Positions 46,332 to 55,456 of a stretch of DNA of 64,000 nucleotides are shown piece after piece (position 1 is the stretch's first letter; the number at the start of each line of letters is the position of its first letter). The translations under genes and the position numbers were made by a program. The notes beneath the pieces are model-generated. The model saw nothing but the letters and a program-made list of their open reading frames with translations. It was not told the origin of the DNA and searched no databases. The stretch covers positions 5,773,486 to 5,837,485 of the forward strand of contig NZ_CP022161.1 in assembly GCF_002214185.1 (NCBI RefSeq). The letters are read 5' to 3'. The stretch is from Streptomyces capitiformicae (GTDB lineage Bacteria > Actinomycetota > Actinomycetes > Streptomycetales > Streptomycetaceae).

Positions 46332-46628
46332 CCTAGGGCGTGTTGCGAAAGTCCCGCCTGCCGCCCGACGCCTGGCACGCTCCCGCACTCTCGGCGTCTC
46401 CCCCACTCTGGCTTCGCTCGAGCGGGAGGGGCCCCCATGAGCGGGAGGGGCCCCCACCGCCGCACCGCGCGAAAGCCCACGTACATCCAGTCCATCTACA
46501 GGGCCTTCCGCCCGGCACGCCGAGAGCACGCTCCCCCACTCTCGGCTTCGCTCGAGCGGAGGGACCCCCATGACGCCGCCCGGCCCGCCCTCCGGGCGGA
46601 CGACGGGACTTTCGCAACACGCCCTAGG
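46332..46628. mobile_element. MITE-like element with 25-bp perfect terminal inverted repeats
   Basis: The left end (46332-46356) and right end (46604-46628) are exact inverse complements over 25 bp containing GGGCGTGTTGCGAAAGT. CTAG at 46333-46336 and 46624-46627 fits the short target duplication of the IS5/IS1031-like group. The 297-bp element has no transposase; its interior carries two more copies of the GGCTTCGCTCGAGCGG palindromic motif. It is probably mobilised in trans by an IS with the same ends. Confidence 0.85.
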
Positions 46629-46638
46629 GGCGCGGCCG

Positions 46639-47394
46639 TCAGAACCCGTGCCGCATCCCACCATCCACAGGCACCATGATCCCCGTCAGATAAGACGCGG
46701 CCGGAGACAACAAGAACGCCGCCGTACGCCCGAACTCCTCCGGCCGCCCGTACCTCCGCAGCGGAATCCGCGACTCATGCGCGGCACGAGTGGCCTCCGG
46801 ATCGGCGGACATCCCGTCCAGCTCCCGCACCCGATCCGTGTCGATCCGGGCCGGCAGCAACCCCACGACCCGTATCCCCCGCGGACCCACCTCGTCGGAC
46901 AGGGACTTCGCGAAACCCGCCAGCCCGGGCCGCAACCCGTTCGAAATGGTCAGCCCGGGAATCGGCTCGTGCACGGACCCGGACAGCACGAACCCGATGA
47001 CGCCCCCCTCACCCAGCTCCGCCGCCGAGGCCCGCGCCAAGCGAACCGCCCCCAGGAACACCGACTCGAACGCCGCGGTCCACTGCTCGTCCGTGTTGTC
47101 CGCGACGAACCCCGGCGCGGGCCCGCCCACGCTCACGAGAATCCCGTCGAACTGCCCGAAGCGCTCGCGTGCGGCGGCGATGAGCCGGGCCGCTGCCTCC
47201 GGGTCGGAGTTGTCGGCGGCCACCCCCACCGCGTTCGGCCCCAGTTCGGCGGCGGCCGCGGCCGCGCTCTTCTCCTCGCGCCCCGTGACGATCACCTTCG
47301 CGCCGTCGGCGACGAGTTCCCGCGCGGCGGCGTTGCCCAGCCCGCGGGTCGCGCCGGTGACGATGTAGACACGGTCCTTCAGCCCAAGATCCAT
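46639..47394 (-). CDS. Atypical SDR family oxidoreductase without the YxxxK pair
   Basis: A 251-residue Rossmann-fold protein. TGATRGLGNAAARELV is the NAD(P)-binding motif and ends with LTGIMVPVDGGMRHG as in SDRs. At the catalytic site the usual Tyr-x-x-x-Lys is replaced: GSVHEPIPGLTISNGLRPGL shows Ser, Asn and Arg. A subfamily with a P-x-x-x-x-S-N-x-x-R motif exists, so catalysis may differ or be lost. ATG 47394 follows AGGATAGGGG and lies 5 bp after the GH15 gene, in one transcript with it. Confidence 0.85.
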   Translation of the reverse strand: MDLGLKDRVYIVTGATRGLGNAAARELVADGAKVIVTGREEKSAAAAAAELGPNAVGVAADNSDPEAAARLIAAARERFGQFDGILVSVGGPAPGFVADNTDEQWTAAFESVFLGAVRLARASAAELGEGGVIGFVLSGSVHEPIPGLTISNGLRPGLAGFAKSLSDEVGPRGIRVVGLLPARIDTDRVRELDGMSADPEATRAAHESRIPLRRYGRPEEFGRTAAFLLSPAASYLTGIMVPVDGGMRHGF

Positions 47395-47399
47395 GGCCC

Positions 47400-49196
47400 C
47401 TATCCTGCCTCGTCCCCGTCGAACAGGGCGAGGGCGGTACCGACGAGACCGACGTGACTGAACGCCTGCGGGAAGTTCCCGAGCTGCCGGCCCGCGACGG
47501 GGTCGTACTCCTCCGCGAGCAGCCCCACGTCGTTGACCAGCCCCACCAACCGTTCGAACAGCTCGCACGCCTCCTCCGTACGGCCGGTCAGATGCAGGGC
47601 GTCCGCGAGCCAGAACGAGCACACGAGGAACGCGCCCTCGCTGCCCGGCAGCCCGTCGATGGACGAGGCGGCGGGCCGGTGGTCGGAGCTGTAACGGCGG
47701 ACGAACCCGTCGTGGCTCAGCTCCGCGTTGATCGCGTCGACCGTGCCGACGACCCGGGGATCGTCCGGCGGCAGGAAACCCACGACGGGGATGAGCAGCA
47801 GTGAGGCGTCGAGTTCGCGGGAGCCGTACGACTGGGTGAAGGTGTTGCGGTCGGCGTCGAAGCCGCGTTCGCACACCTCGTGGTGGATCTCCTCGCGCAG
47901 CGCGCGCCAGCCGTCGAGGTCGCCGCTCAGTTTCGGCTCCATCTCCAGGGTGCGGACGGCCCGGTCGGCGGCCACCCAGGCCATCACCTTGGAGTGGGTG
48001 AAGTGCCGGCGCGGCCCGCGCACCTCCCACAGCCCCTCGTCCCGCTTCCGCCACACCGACCGCAGGTACTCCATCAGCGCGGACTGCATCCGCCACATGT
48101 GCGGCTTGGTGGGCAGGCCCGACCGCCGGGACAGGGCCAGGGAGTCGATGACCTCGCCGTACACGTCCAACTGCGTCTGCCGTACGGCGTCGTTGCCGAT
48201 GCGGACGGGGCGCGAGCCCTCGTAACCGGCCAGCCACGGCAGCTCGTTTTCCGGTATGCGCCGCTCCCCGGCGAGGCCGTACATGACCTGAAGATCCGCC
48301 GGGTCGCCGGCGACCGCCCGGAGCAGCCAGTCGCGCCACGCCTCGGCCTCCTCCTGGTAGCCGCAGGACAGCAGGGCGCCGAGGGTGAGGGTGGAGTCGC
48401 GCAGCCAGCAGTGGCGGTAGTCCCAGTTGCGTACGCCGCCGATCTCCTCGGGGAGGGAGGTGGTGGCGGCGGCGACGATGCCGCCGGTCGGTTCGTACGT
48501 GAGCGCCTTGAGGGTGATCAGGGAGCGGACCACGGTGTCCCGGTACGGGCCGTCGTACCGGCAGCGTCCGGCCCAGGACCGCCAGTCGTCGAGGCTGGAG
48601 CGCAGCGACTCGTACGGGTCGAGCAGGCGGGGGCGGGGTTCGTGCGAGGGATGCCAGGTGAGCACGAGCGCGACCTTGTCCCCCCGCTCCACGGGGAACT
48701 CCGCGTAGGTGGCGCGGCCTTCGCTCCAGGTGAGCACCTCGGGTTCGCTGCGCAGCCACACCGCGTCCGGTCCCGCGACCGCCACGCGATGCCCGTCCGA
48801 CCGGCGCATCCACGGCACGACCGAGCCGTAGTCGAAGCGGAGTCGGAGCGTGCTGCGCACGGTCACCCGGCCGTCCAGGCCCTCGACGAGGCGTACGACG
48901 TCGGGGGAGCGGTCGCGCTGCGGCATCAGGTCGGTGACACGCACCGTGCCCTCGTCCGTCTCCCACTCGCTGTCCAGGACGAGCGTGTCGTGCCGGTAAG
49001 CGCGCCGCGTGCAGGCGTCGGCCCCTCTGGGCGCGATCCGCCAGTGGCCGTTCTCCTCGTCGCCGAGCAGCGCGGCGAAGCACGCCGCCGAGTCGAACCG
49101 GGGCAGACACAGCCAGTCGATCGAGCCGCGGTTGCTCACCAGGGCAGCCGTCTGGTGGTCGCCGATCAGCGCGTAGTCCTCGATGTGGGGATGCAC
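47400..49196 (-). CDS. Glycoside hydrolase family 15 protein (trehalase/glucoamylase-like)
   Basis: A 598-residue enzyme. The N-terminal beta-sandwich begins HIEDYALIGDHQTAALVSNR, and the (alpha/alpha)6 catalytic part contains GGVRNWDYRHCWLRDSTLTL with the general acid region and LLAEEYDP with the second Glu, plus SALMEYLRSVWRKRDEGLWE. In actinobacteria this type is often a trehalase; substrate is not fixed by sequence. GTG 49196; no signal peptide, so cytosolic. Confidence 0.9.
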   Translation of the reverse strand: MHPHIEDYALIGDHQTAALVSNRGSIDWLCLPRFDSAACFAALLGDEENGHWRIAPRGADACTRRAYRHDTLVLDSEWETDEGTVRVTDLMPQRDRSPDVVRLVEGLDGRVTVRSTLRLRFDYGSVVPWMRRSDGHRVAVAGPDAVWLRSEPEVLTWSEGRATYAEFPVERGDKVALVLTWHPSHEPRPRLLDPYESLRSSLDDWRSWAGRCRYDGPYRDTVVRSLITLKALTYEPTGGIVAAATTSLPEEIGGVRNWDYRHCWLRDSTLTLGALLSCGYQEEAEAWRDWLLRAVAGDPADLQVMYGLAGERRIPENELPWLAGYEGSRPVRIGNDAVRQTQLDVYGEVIDSLALSRRSGLPTKPHMWRMQSALMEYLRSVWRKRDEGLWEVRGPRRHFTHSKVMAWVAADRAVRTLEMEPKLSGDLDGWRALREEIHHEVCERGFDADRNTFTQSYGSRELDASLLLIPVVGFLPPDDPRVVGTVDAINAELSHDGFVRRYSSDHRPAASSIDGLPGSEGAFLVCSFWLADALHLTGRTEEACELFERLVGLVNDVGLLAEEYDPVAGRQLGNFPQAFSHVGLVGTALALFDGDEAG

Positions 49197-49281
49197 GGCG
49201 GACGGGTGCCCGGAAGCCCGATGATCACGCCGCCGACCGTGACCGACCGTCGTGACCGCCCACCAGCCCGGAGTCGTTCGG

Positions 49282-49587
49282 TCAGCCAGGCCCCGTCCCC
49301 GCCGTCGTCCCCCCGGCGCCCGAGAAGATGACGCCGGGGTCGGACGGGGCCTGGTTGAGGACCCACAGGCCGATCAGGGTGGCGAGGGCGAAGACGACCA
49401 GGACCAGGACGGCGAGGACGAGTCGGCGGCGGCGCTCGCGGCGCAGCCAGTCGCCGCGGGCCGCGCGGTACGCGTCCGGCGCGGCGTGCACCCCGCCCGC
49501 CAGCGCGGCCAGCGCCTCGCGCAGCTCCCGCTCGGTGCGGTCCCGGCCGGTGTCGTTGTCGGCGTTCCTGCCGGTGGTGTCGTTCAT
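49282..49587 (-). CDS. Small single-pass membrane protein, possible anti-sigma partner
   Basis: A 101-residue protein: an N-terminal soluble 55 residues (RTERELREALAALAGGVHAA and DWLRRERRRR) then one transmembrane helix (LVLAVLVLVVFALATLIGLW) and a short outer tail. ATGA overlap with the sigma factor stop suggests translational coupling. This is the usual position and topology of anti-sigma proteins, though no HxxxCxxC zinc motif is present, so the role is inferred. Confidence 0.65.
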   Translation of the reverse strand: MNDTTGRNADNDTGRDRTERELREALAALAGGVHAAPDAYRAARGDWLRRERRRRLVLAVLVLVVFALATLIGLWVLNQAPSDPGVIFSGAGGTTAGTGPG

Positions 49588-50201
49588 CGCCGGGCCTCCA
49601 TCGCCTGGGTCAGGGCGGCGAGGCCGCGTGCGGTGTGGGTCTTGACCGAGCCGCAGGAGATGCCCATCGCGGCGGCGATCTCGCTTTCCTTCAGCCCGAG
49701 CCAGTGGCGCAGCACGAGCGCCTCCCGCTGCCGGGCGGGCAGTTGCTGGAGCGCGACGATGAGCACCCGCTGGTCGTCGTGGAGCAGCGCGGTGCTCTCG
49801 GCGGAGGCGACCAGTTCCTCCGGCGGTGTCTCCACATGCTTGCGGGCGACCTGGAGGTGCCGTATCCGCATCCGGGTCAGATTGCAGACCGTGGAGCGCA
49901 GATAGGCCTCGGCGGCCTCGGAGTCCCTCAGACGGCGCCACTTGCGGTAGATCTGGTAGTACGCCTCGGCCACCACGTTCTCGGGGTCGTCGGCGCCCAG
50001 CAGCACGGCGAGCCGCAGCATCGAGGAGTAGTGCAGCTCGAACAGCCGGGCGACACCGGCCTCGCGCTCCAGGTCGGCCGGATCGCTGAGCGCGCCCGGC
50101 GGCAACGCGGGGTTGGGAACCAGGGACTCGGCTGCCGGAGCCGGAGCCGGAGCCGGAACCGTCTGCCGGTCCGGCACGCGCGTGTGCTGTCTGCGTCTCA
50201 C
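49584..50201 (-). CDS. ECF-type (SigE family) RNA polymerase sigma factor
   Basis: A 205-residue sigma factor. A Pro/Ala-rich N-terminus is followed by region 2 (LFELHYSSMLRLAVLLGADD, YYQIYRKWRRLRDSEAAEAY, LRSTVCNLTRMRIRHLQVAR) and region 4 with the HTH (LPARQREALVLRHWLGLKES, EIAAAMGISCGSVKTHTARG). The GTG 50201 overlaps the symporter stop by 4 bp (GTGA), so the sigma factor is co-transcribed with a transporter. The small membrane protein downstream is a candidate anti-sigma. Confidence 0.9.
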   Translation of the reverse strand: MRRRQHTRVPDRQTVPAPAPAPAAESLVPNPALPPGALSDPADLEREAGVARLFELHYSSMLRLAVLLGADDPENVVAEAYYQIYRKWRRLRDSEAAEAYLRSTVCNLTRMRIRHLQVARKHVETPPEELVASAESTALLHDDQRVLIVALQQLPARQREALVLRHWLGLKESEIAAAMGISCGSVKTHTARGLAALTQAMEARR

Positions 50202-51754
50202 GGGTTGCTCGCTCCCGTCTCGGGGCGCCGCCTGACGGTCAGGCGGGACGGTAGGTCGGTCGCGTCGGCGCCGCGCGGGACGCCGAGCCGTTCGAGGACC
50301 GTGGTGCCGACCACGGCGACGGTCAGGTTCAGCAGGAGGGCGACGAGCCCGGCGTAGACCTCCAGGGATCCGCCGCCCAGCAGCACGATGGACGAGAACC
50401 CCTCGCGCACCACCAGGAACGTCCCGGCCACCATGCCCACACCCCACCCGGCGAGCAGCGCCCGCGGATGCAGCCGCCCGGTGAACAGGCCGACCGCCAC
50501 CGCCGGGAAGATCTGCAGAATCCATACGCCACCGAGGAGTTGAAGGTTGATGGCGTCCTGGTCGCGCAGCCCGAACACGAACGCCACCGCCCCCACCTTC
50601 GCGGTCAGCGACACCGACTTGGCGATGCGCACCTGCCGCTTGGGCGTGGCGGTGGGCTGGAAGTACTCGACGTACACATTGCGTACGAAGCCGGTGGCGG
50701 CCGCGATCGACATCACCGCCGCCGGGACCAGCGCGCCGACGGTGATGGCGCCGAAGACCAGCCCGGCCAGCGGCCCCGGCATCAGCCGGTCCACCAGCAT
50801 GGGGACGGCTGCCTCGGCACCGCCCTCGGGCGCCCGCACGCCGGTCGCCAGCGCCGCGACGCCGAGGAAGCCGAAGAGGGCCAGGAGTCCCGTCCAGGCG
50901 GGCAGCGCCACCGCGACCTTGCGCACGGTACGCGGCCCGTCGGCGGCGAACCCGGCGGTGAGCACATGCGGATACATCAGCAGCGCCAGCGCGGAACCCA
51001 GGGCGAGGGTGGCGTACGCGGGCTGCTGCTCGGGGGCCAGCAGCAGCGCGGACCCCTCGACGCCGGTACCGCTCAGCCGCGCCGCCGCCCCGTCGAAGAC
51101 CGCGCCCGGACCGCCGAACCGCCGCAGCACCAGCCAGCACACGGCGGTCAGCGAGACGAAGACGGCCACCGCCTTCAGCGCCGAGATCACGGCGGGCGCC
51201 CGCAGCCCGTGCCGGTACGTCGCCACCGCGAGCCCCGCGAACAGCGCCACCATCACCAGATCACCGGCCGCGCCACGCGGATAGAGGCCCCCGGCCGTGA
51301 GCACCGCCCGGATGCCGAGCAGTTGCAGCGCCAGATACGGCATCGTCGCGAGGATCCCGGTCAGCGCGACCACCAGCGCCAGCGGCGCCGAACCGTACCG
51401 CCCGCGCACGAAGTCCCCCGCCGTGACGTACCCATGGCGCCGGGCCACCTCCCACAGCCGGGTCAGCAGCACGAAGGCGAGCGGGCAGACGATCACCGTG
51501 TACGGCACCGCGAAGAACGCGGGCGCCCCGTTGCCGTACGCCAGTCCGGGGATCGCGGTGAACGTGTACGCCGTGAAGATCGTGCCGCCGAGCAGCAGCC
51601 AGGTCCACACCGGGCCCAGCGCGCGATCGGCCAGCGCCCAGCCCTCCAGGGACGGCAGCCGGTCGCTGGGCCGCAGCCGGCGAGCGGTGACGGCGAGCAG
51701 CGACGCCCCGCCGATCACGGCGAGAAACGTCGCGGTCATGGCAGAGTCCGCCAT
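50198..51754 (-). CDS. Sodium:solute symporter (SSS family)
   Basis: A 518-residue polytopic transporter with about 13 hydrophobic segments, beginning MTATFLAVIGGASLLAVTAR and including GGTIFTAYTFTAIPGLAYG, ITVGALVPAAVMSIAAATGF (sodium site region) and AINLQLLGGVWILQIFPAV, as in the SSS family. Its usual partner is a DUF3311 protein, which here is encoded divergently at 51939. Substrate could be a monocarboxylate, proline or pantothenate-like solute. It leads the sigma factor operon. Confidence 0.9.
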   Translation of the reverse strand: MADSAMTATFLAVIGGASLLAVTARRLRPSDRLPSLEGWALADRALGPVWTWLLLGGTIFTAYTFTAIPGLAYGNGAPAFFAVPYTVIVCPLAFVLLTRLWEVARRHGYVTAGDFVRGRYGSAPLALVVALTGILATMPYLALQLLGIRAVLTAGGLYPRGAAGDLVMVALFAGLAVATYRHGLRAPAVISALKAVAVFVSLTAVCWLVLRRFGGPGAVFDGAAARLSGTGVEGSALLLAPEQQPAYATLALGSALALLMYPHVLTAGFAADGPRTVRKVAVALPAWTGLLALFGFLGVAALATGVRAPEGGAEAAVPMLVDRLMPGPLAGLVFGAITVGALVPAAVMSIAAATGFVRNVYVEYFQPTATPKRQVRIAKSVSLTAKVGAVAFVFGLRDQDAINLQLLGGVWILQIFPAVAVGLFTGRLHPRALLAGWGVGMVAGTFLVVREGFSSIVLLGGGSLEVYAGLVALLLNLTVAVVGTTVLERLGVPRGADATDLPSRLTVRRRPETGASNP

Positions 51755-51938
51755 GGGTCACCGTCCTTGGTGTGCCTGAGCCCCCGGGTGTGCCTGGGCC
51801 CTCGCCTGTTGGTTGCGCGGGTGGCCGATTCGGAGGACAGGGAACCGGCGGGAAATCTTCTGGAAATTCGCTGTCAACCACATTCGGCGGGTGGGCAACT
51901 CTTGCACAGACCCACAGGAAGCGGGAGGAGCACAGGTC

Positions 51939-52151
51939 ATGGCACGGACCGTTCACCACCGGCTGCGGCGCGCCGCGATCGCCGTACTGCTCCTCGCGCC
52001 CGCCGCGGGCCTGCTCTGGGTCCCCTGGTACGCCGGCGCGGACCCACGGCTGGCGGGCACACCGTTCTTCTACTGGTACCAGCTCGCCTGGGTCCCGGGA
52101 TGCGGCCTCTGCCTGCTCGCCGCGTACGCGCTGACGGACCGACATCGCTGA
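51939..52151 (+). CDS. DUF3311 family small membrane protein
   Basis: A 70-residue protein with two hydrophobic segments: AIAVLLLAPAAGLLWVPWYA and GTPFFYWYQLAWVPGCGLCL, the latter with the FFYWYQLAW mark of DUF3311, which pairs with SSS symporters. ATG 51939 follows GGAGGAG; an upstream in-frame ATG is weaker. It is transcribed away from the symporter, separated by about 185 bp, and just ahead of the cstA-like gene. Confidence 0.82.
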   Translation: MARTVHHRLRRAAIAVLLLAPAAGLLWVPWYAGADPRLAGTPFFYWYQLAWVPGCGLCLLAAYALTDRHR

Positions 52152-52197
52152 GCCGCATACCCCTTCTGTTGCACACCCGTTGAGGTCAGGAGCCGCC

Positions 52198-54351
52198 ATG
52201 CCCACATCAGCCATGCCCGATTCCGGTCGTGAGGTGCCGGAAAAGTTCCGTATATCACCAAAATCCCTCGCGATCTGGATCGCTGTAGCCCTCGTCGGCG
52301 CCATCGGCTGGGCCGTGCTCGCCCTGTCCCGGGGTGAGGAGATCTCGGCCGTCTGGCTGGTCGTGGCGGCCCTCGGCTCGTACGCGATCGCCTACCGCTT
52401 CTACTCCCGCTTCATCGCCCGCCGGGTCCTCCAGGTCGACGACACCCGGGCCACCCCGGCCGAACGCCTCGAGGACGGGGTCGACTACCACCCCACCGAC
52501 AAGCGGGTGCTGTTCGGACACCACTTCGCGGCCATCGCCGGCGCCGGCCCGCTGGTAGGCCCGGTGCTGGCGGCCCAGATGGGCTATCTGCCGGGCACGA
52601 TCTGGATCATCGTGGGCGTGATCTTCGCCGGTGCGGTGCAGGACATGATCGTCCTGTTCCTCTCCATGCGCCGGGACGGCAAGAGCCTCGGCCAGATGGC
52701 CCGGGACGAGATCGGCAAGGTGGGCGGTGCCGCCGCGCTGATCGGCGTCTTCGCCATCATGATCATCCTGCTCGCGGTCCTCGCGATGGTGGTCGTCAAC
52801 GCGCTGGCGGAGTCCGCGTGGGGCACCTTCTCGGTCACCATGACCATCCCCATCGCCCTCTTCATGGGCTTCTACCTGCGCTACCTGCGACCCGGCCGCG
52901 TCGTCGAGACCAGCTTCATCGGGGTGGCGCTGCTGCTGCTCGCCATCCTCGGCGGCGGCTGGATCCAGGACTCCTCGCTCGCCGAGTACTTCGTCTGGAG
53001 CCCCGAGACCCTGGTGTTCTGCCTGGTCGGCTACGGCTTCGTCGCCTCCGTGCTCCCGGTGTGGATGCTGCTGGCTCCGCGTGACTACCTCTCCACCTTC
53101 ATGAAGGTCGGCACCATCGCCCTGATGGCCGTGGGCGTCGTGGTCGCGGCCCCGACCCTCAAGGCCGAGTCGGTCACCGAGTTCGCCTCCACGGGCACCG
53201 GACCGGTCTTCGCCGGATCCCTCTTCCCCTTCCTCTTCATCACCATCGCCTGCGGCGCCCTGTCCGGCTTCCACGCGCTCGTCTCCTCCGGCACCACTCC
53301 GAAGCTGATCCAGAAGGAGTCCCAGGTCCGGATGATCGGCTACGGCTCCATGCTCACGGAGTCCTTCGTCGCCGTGATGGCCCTGATCGCCGCCTGCGTC
53401 CTCGAACCCGGCCTGTACTACGCGATGAACTCCCCGGCCGCCCTGCTCGGCCCGACCGTGGAGAGCGCCTCGGAGGCGGTCCGGAACCTCGGCTTCACCA
53501 TCACCCCCGACCAGCTCACCGCGGCGGCCAAGGCCGTCGAGGAACAGACGCTGGTGGGCCGCTCCGGCGGCGCCCCCACCCTGGCCGTGGGCATGGCGGA
53601 GATCTTCGCCGGGGTGTTCGGCGGTGCCGGGATGAAGGCCTTCTGGTACCACTTCGCGATCATGTTCGAGGCCCTGTTCATCCTGACTACCGTGGACGCG
53701 GGCACCCGCGTGGGCCGCTTCATGCTTCAGGACATGCTCGGCAACGTATGGAAGCCGATCGGCCGCGTCACCTGGAAGCCGGGCATCTGGATCACCAGCG
53801 CCCTGGTCGTCGGCGCCTGGGGCTACTTCCTCTACGCCGGTGTCACCGACCCCCTGGGCGGCATCAAGCAGCTGTTCCCGCTGTTCGGCATCGCCAACCA
53901 GCTGCTCGCCGCGGTGGCCCTGGCCGTCACCACCACCCTGCTGATCAAGCATGGCAAGCTCCGCTGGGCCTGGGTCACCGGTATCCCGCTCGCCTGGGAC
54001 GTGGCCGTCACCTTCACCGCCGGCTGGCAGAAGATCTTCTCGGACAACACGGCGATCGGCTTCTTCGCCCTGCGCGACAAGTACGCGGCGGCCACCGACA
54101 AGGGCGAACTCCTGCCCGGCGCCACCAACATGGACGACATGCACACCATCGTCCTCAACAACACGGTCGACGGCGTGATCATGGCGATCTTCCTGCTGCT
54201 GGTCCTGACCGTCCTGGTCAACTGCGCCGTGGTGTGCGTCCGAGCCGTACGGTCCCCCGTCCCGCTGCCGACGACCGAGGCGCCGTACGTCGAGTCCCGC
54301 ATCGACGCGCCGGAGCGGTCCGGGGAGCCGCTGGTGGGAGCGGAGTCGTGA
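52198..54351 (+). CDS. CstA-family carbon starvation/pyruvate transporter
   Basis: A 717-residue polytopic protein with the CstA family segments: RFYSRFIARRVLQVDDTRAT, FGHHFAAIAGAGPLVGPVLA, TPKLIQKESQVRMIGYGSML and TTVDAGTRVGRFMLQDMLGN. Members take up pyruvate or peptides during carbon limitation. ATG 52198 follows AGGAG. The stop overlaps the GTG of the ybdD gene. Confidence 0.93.
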   Translation: MPTSAMPDSGREVPEKFRISPKSLAIWIAVALVGAIGWAVLALSRGEEISAVWLVVAALGSYAIAYRFYSRFIARRVLQVDDTRATPAERLEDGVDYHPTDKRVLFGHHFAAIAGAGPLVGPVLAAQMGYLPGTIWIIVGVIFAGAVQDMIVLFLSMRRDGKSLGQMARDEIGKVGGAAALIGVFAIMIILLAVLAMVVVNALAESAWGTFSVTMTIPIALFMGFYLRYLRPGRVVETSFIGVALLLLAILGGGWIQDSSLAEYFVWSPETLVFCLVGYGFVASVLPVWMLLAPRDYLSTFMKVGTIALMAVGVVVAAPTLKAESVTEFASTGTGPVFAGSLFPFLFITIACGALSGFHALVSSGTTPKLIQKESQVRMIGYGSMLTESFVAVMALIAACVLEPGLYYAMNSPAALLGPTVESASEAVRNLGFTITPDQLTAAAKAVEEQTLVGRSGGAPTLAVGMAEIFAGVFGGAGMKAFWYHFAIMFEALFILTTVDAGTRVGRFMLQDMLGNVWKPIGRVTWKPGIWITSALVVGAWGYFLYAGVTDPLGGIKQLFPLFGIANQLLAAVALAVTTTLLIKHGKLRWAWVTGIPLAWDVAVTFTAGWQKIFSDNTAIGFFALRDKYAAATDKGELLPGATNMDDMHTIVLNNTVDGVIMAIFLLLVLTVLVNCAVVCVRAVRSPVPLPTTEAPYVESRIDAPERSGEPLVGAES

Positions 54352-54536
54352 GCCTGCGGCGCTGGGCGGGGGCCGTGCGCTGGTACCTGCGGGAGCTGAC
54401 CGGGGAGGCGGAGTACGACCGCTACTGCGAACGGCACCGACGCCACCACCCGCAGGCCCCGGTCCCGACCCGGCGGGAGTACGACACACTGCGGACACGG
54501 CACCGGGAGGAGCACCCGCAGGGCCGCTGCTGCTGA
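54348..54536 (+). CDS. YbdD/YjiX family small protein
   Basis: A 62-residue basic protein (RWYLRELTGEAEYDRYCERH then RREYDTLRTRHREEHPQGRC) that always accompanies CstA-type transporters in enterobacteria. Starts GTG in overlap with the previous stop. The 3' end is the start of a 9-bp repeat array. Confidence 0.88.
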   Translation: MSLRRWAGAVRWYLRELTGEAEYDRYCERHRRHHPQAPVPTRREYDTLRTRHREEHPQGRCC

Positions 54537-54567
54537 ATCCGCTGAATCCGCTGAATCCGCTGAATCC
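54532..54567 (+). repeat. Four tandem copies of a 9-bp repeat at the end of the ybdD gene
   Basis: GCTGAATCC is repeated at 54532, 54541, 54550 and 54559. The first copy contains the TGA stop (54534-54536) of the gene, so the stop has been carried along in the expansion. Confidence 0.9.
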
Positions 54568-54616
54568 GGTGGGGTCGGAGCCCTCGGTACCCAAGCGCTG
54601 TGAAGCACCACGAGCG

Positions 54617-55408
54617 CTATACCGAAGCGGGCTCCGGCTCCTCCTCCTGCTCGGCCTCGGCGCCGTCCCCGCCGTCGCGGGTCTCGCGGCGGACCAGGAT
54701 CACCCAGCCGATGGGGACGCCCGCGGCGAAGAGCCACCACTGGAGGGCGTACGCGTAGTTCAGCGCGGCGTTCTCGTCGCCGGGGCGGCCGAGGAGCTCC
54801 GGGGTGTCACCCTTCGGCTCGGGCGCTGTCAGGGCGAGGTAGCCGCCGAGGACCTGGGCCCCGAGGCGCTCCGCCTCCTGCTCGCTGTTGATCAGCATGA
54901 TCTGCCGGTCCGGCAGATCCTTGAGATCCTTGATGCCGCTCGCCTCGGTCGTCTCGTCGGGCATCAGCCGCCCGGTGACGGTGACCTCACCGGCGGGCGG
55001 TGCGGGGATCTCCGGGAACTCGGTCTGCGTCGGGCCCGCCGGGACCCACCCGCGGTTGACGAGCAGGACCTTGCCGTCGTCGAGGACGAACGGGGTCAGC
55101 ACATGGACGCCGATCTCGTCGTTGGAGTTCGTACGGCGGCGGACGACGACCTCGTCGTCGGTGTCGAAGCGGCCCTTCGCGGTCACGCTCCGATAGCGCT
55201 CGGCGCTGGTGACGGTGTGCCCGGGGGAGGTCAGCCGCTCCACGGGCACCGGCTTCGCGGCGAGCGCGTCGGCGACGAGCTGGTTCCGCGCGGTGCGCTC
55301 CTCGTAGCGGTCCATCTGCCAGATGCCCAGCCTGATCATCGTGGGGATCAGGAGAAGGGCGACCAGCGTGAGGATCACCCACTGCCGGGACAACAGGAAG
55401 CGGTACAC
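54617..55408 (-). CDS. SURF1 family cytochrome oxidase assembly protein
   Basis: A 263-residue protein with two transmembrane helices, WVILTLVALLLIPTMIRLGI near the N-terminus and WWLFAAGVPIGWVILVRRE near the C-terminus, with a long outer loop between. YRSVTAKGRFDTDDEVVVRR, VLTPFVLDDGKVLLVNRGWV and NAALNYAYALQWWLF are the SURF1 blocks. The protein helps load heme or assemble cytochrome c oxidase. GTG 55408 was chosen over a TTG five codons upstream. The C-terminus is an acidic tail. Confidence 0.9.
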   Translation of the reverse strand: MYRFLLSRQWVILTLVALLLIPTMIRLGIWQMDRYEERTARNQLVADALAAKPVPVERLTSPGHTVTSAERYRSVTAKGRFDTDDEVVVRRRTNSNDEIGVHVLTPFVLDDGKVLLVNRGWVPAGPTQTEFPEIPAPPAGEVTVTGRLMPDETTEASGIKDLKDLPDRQIMLINSEQEAERLGAQVLGGYLALTAPEPKGDTPELLGRPGDENAALNYAYALQWWLFAAGVPIGWVILVRRETRDGGDGAEAEQEEEPEPASV

Positions 55409-55456
55409 CCCACGACCGTACAACTCGTGTCGTGGGGTGTTCCCGGCAGGGTGCGG

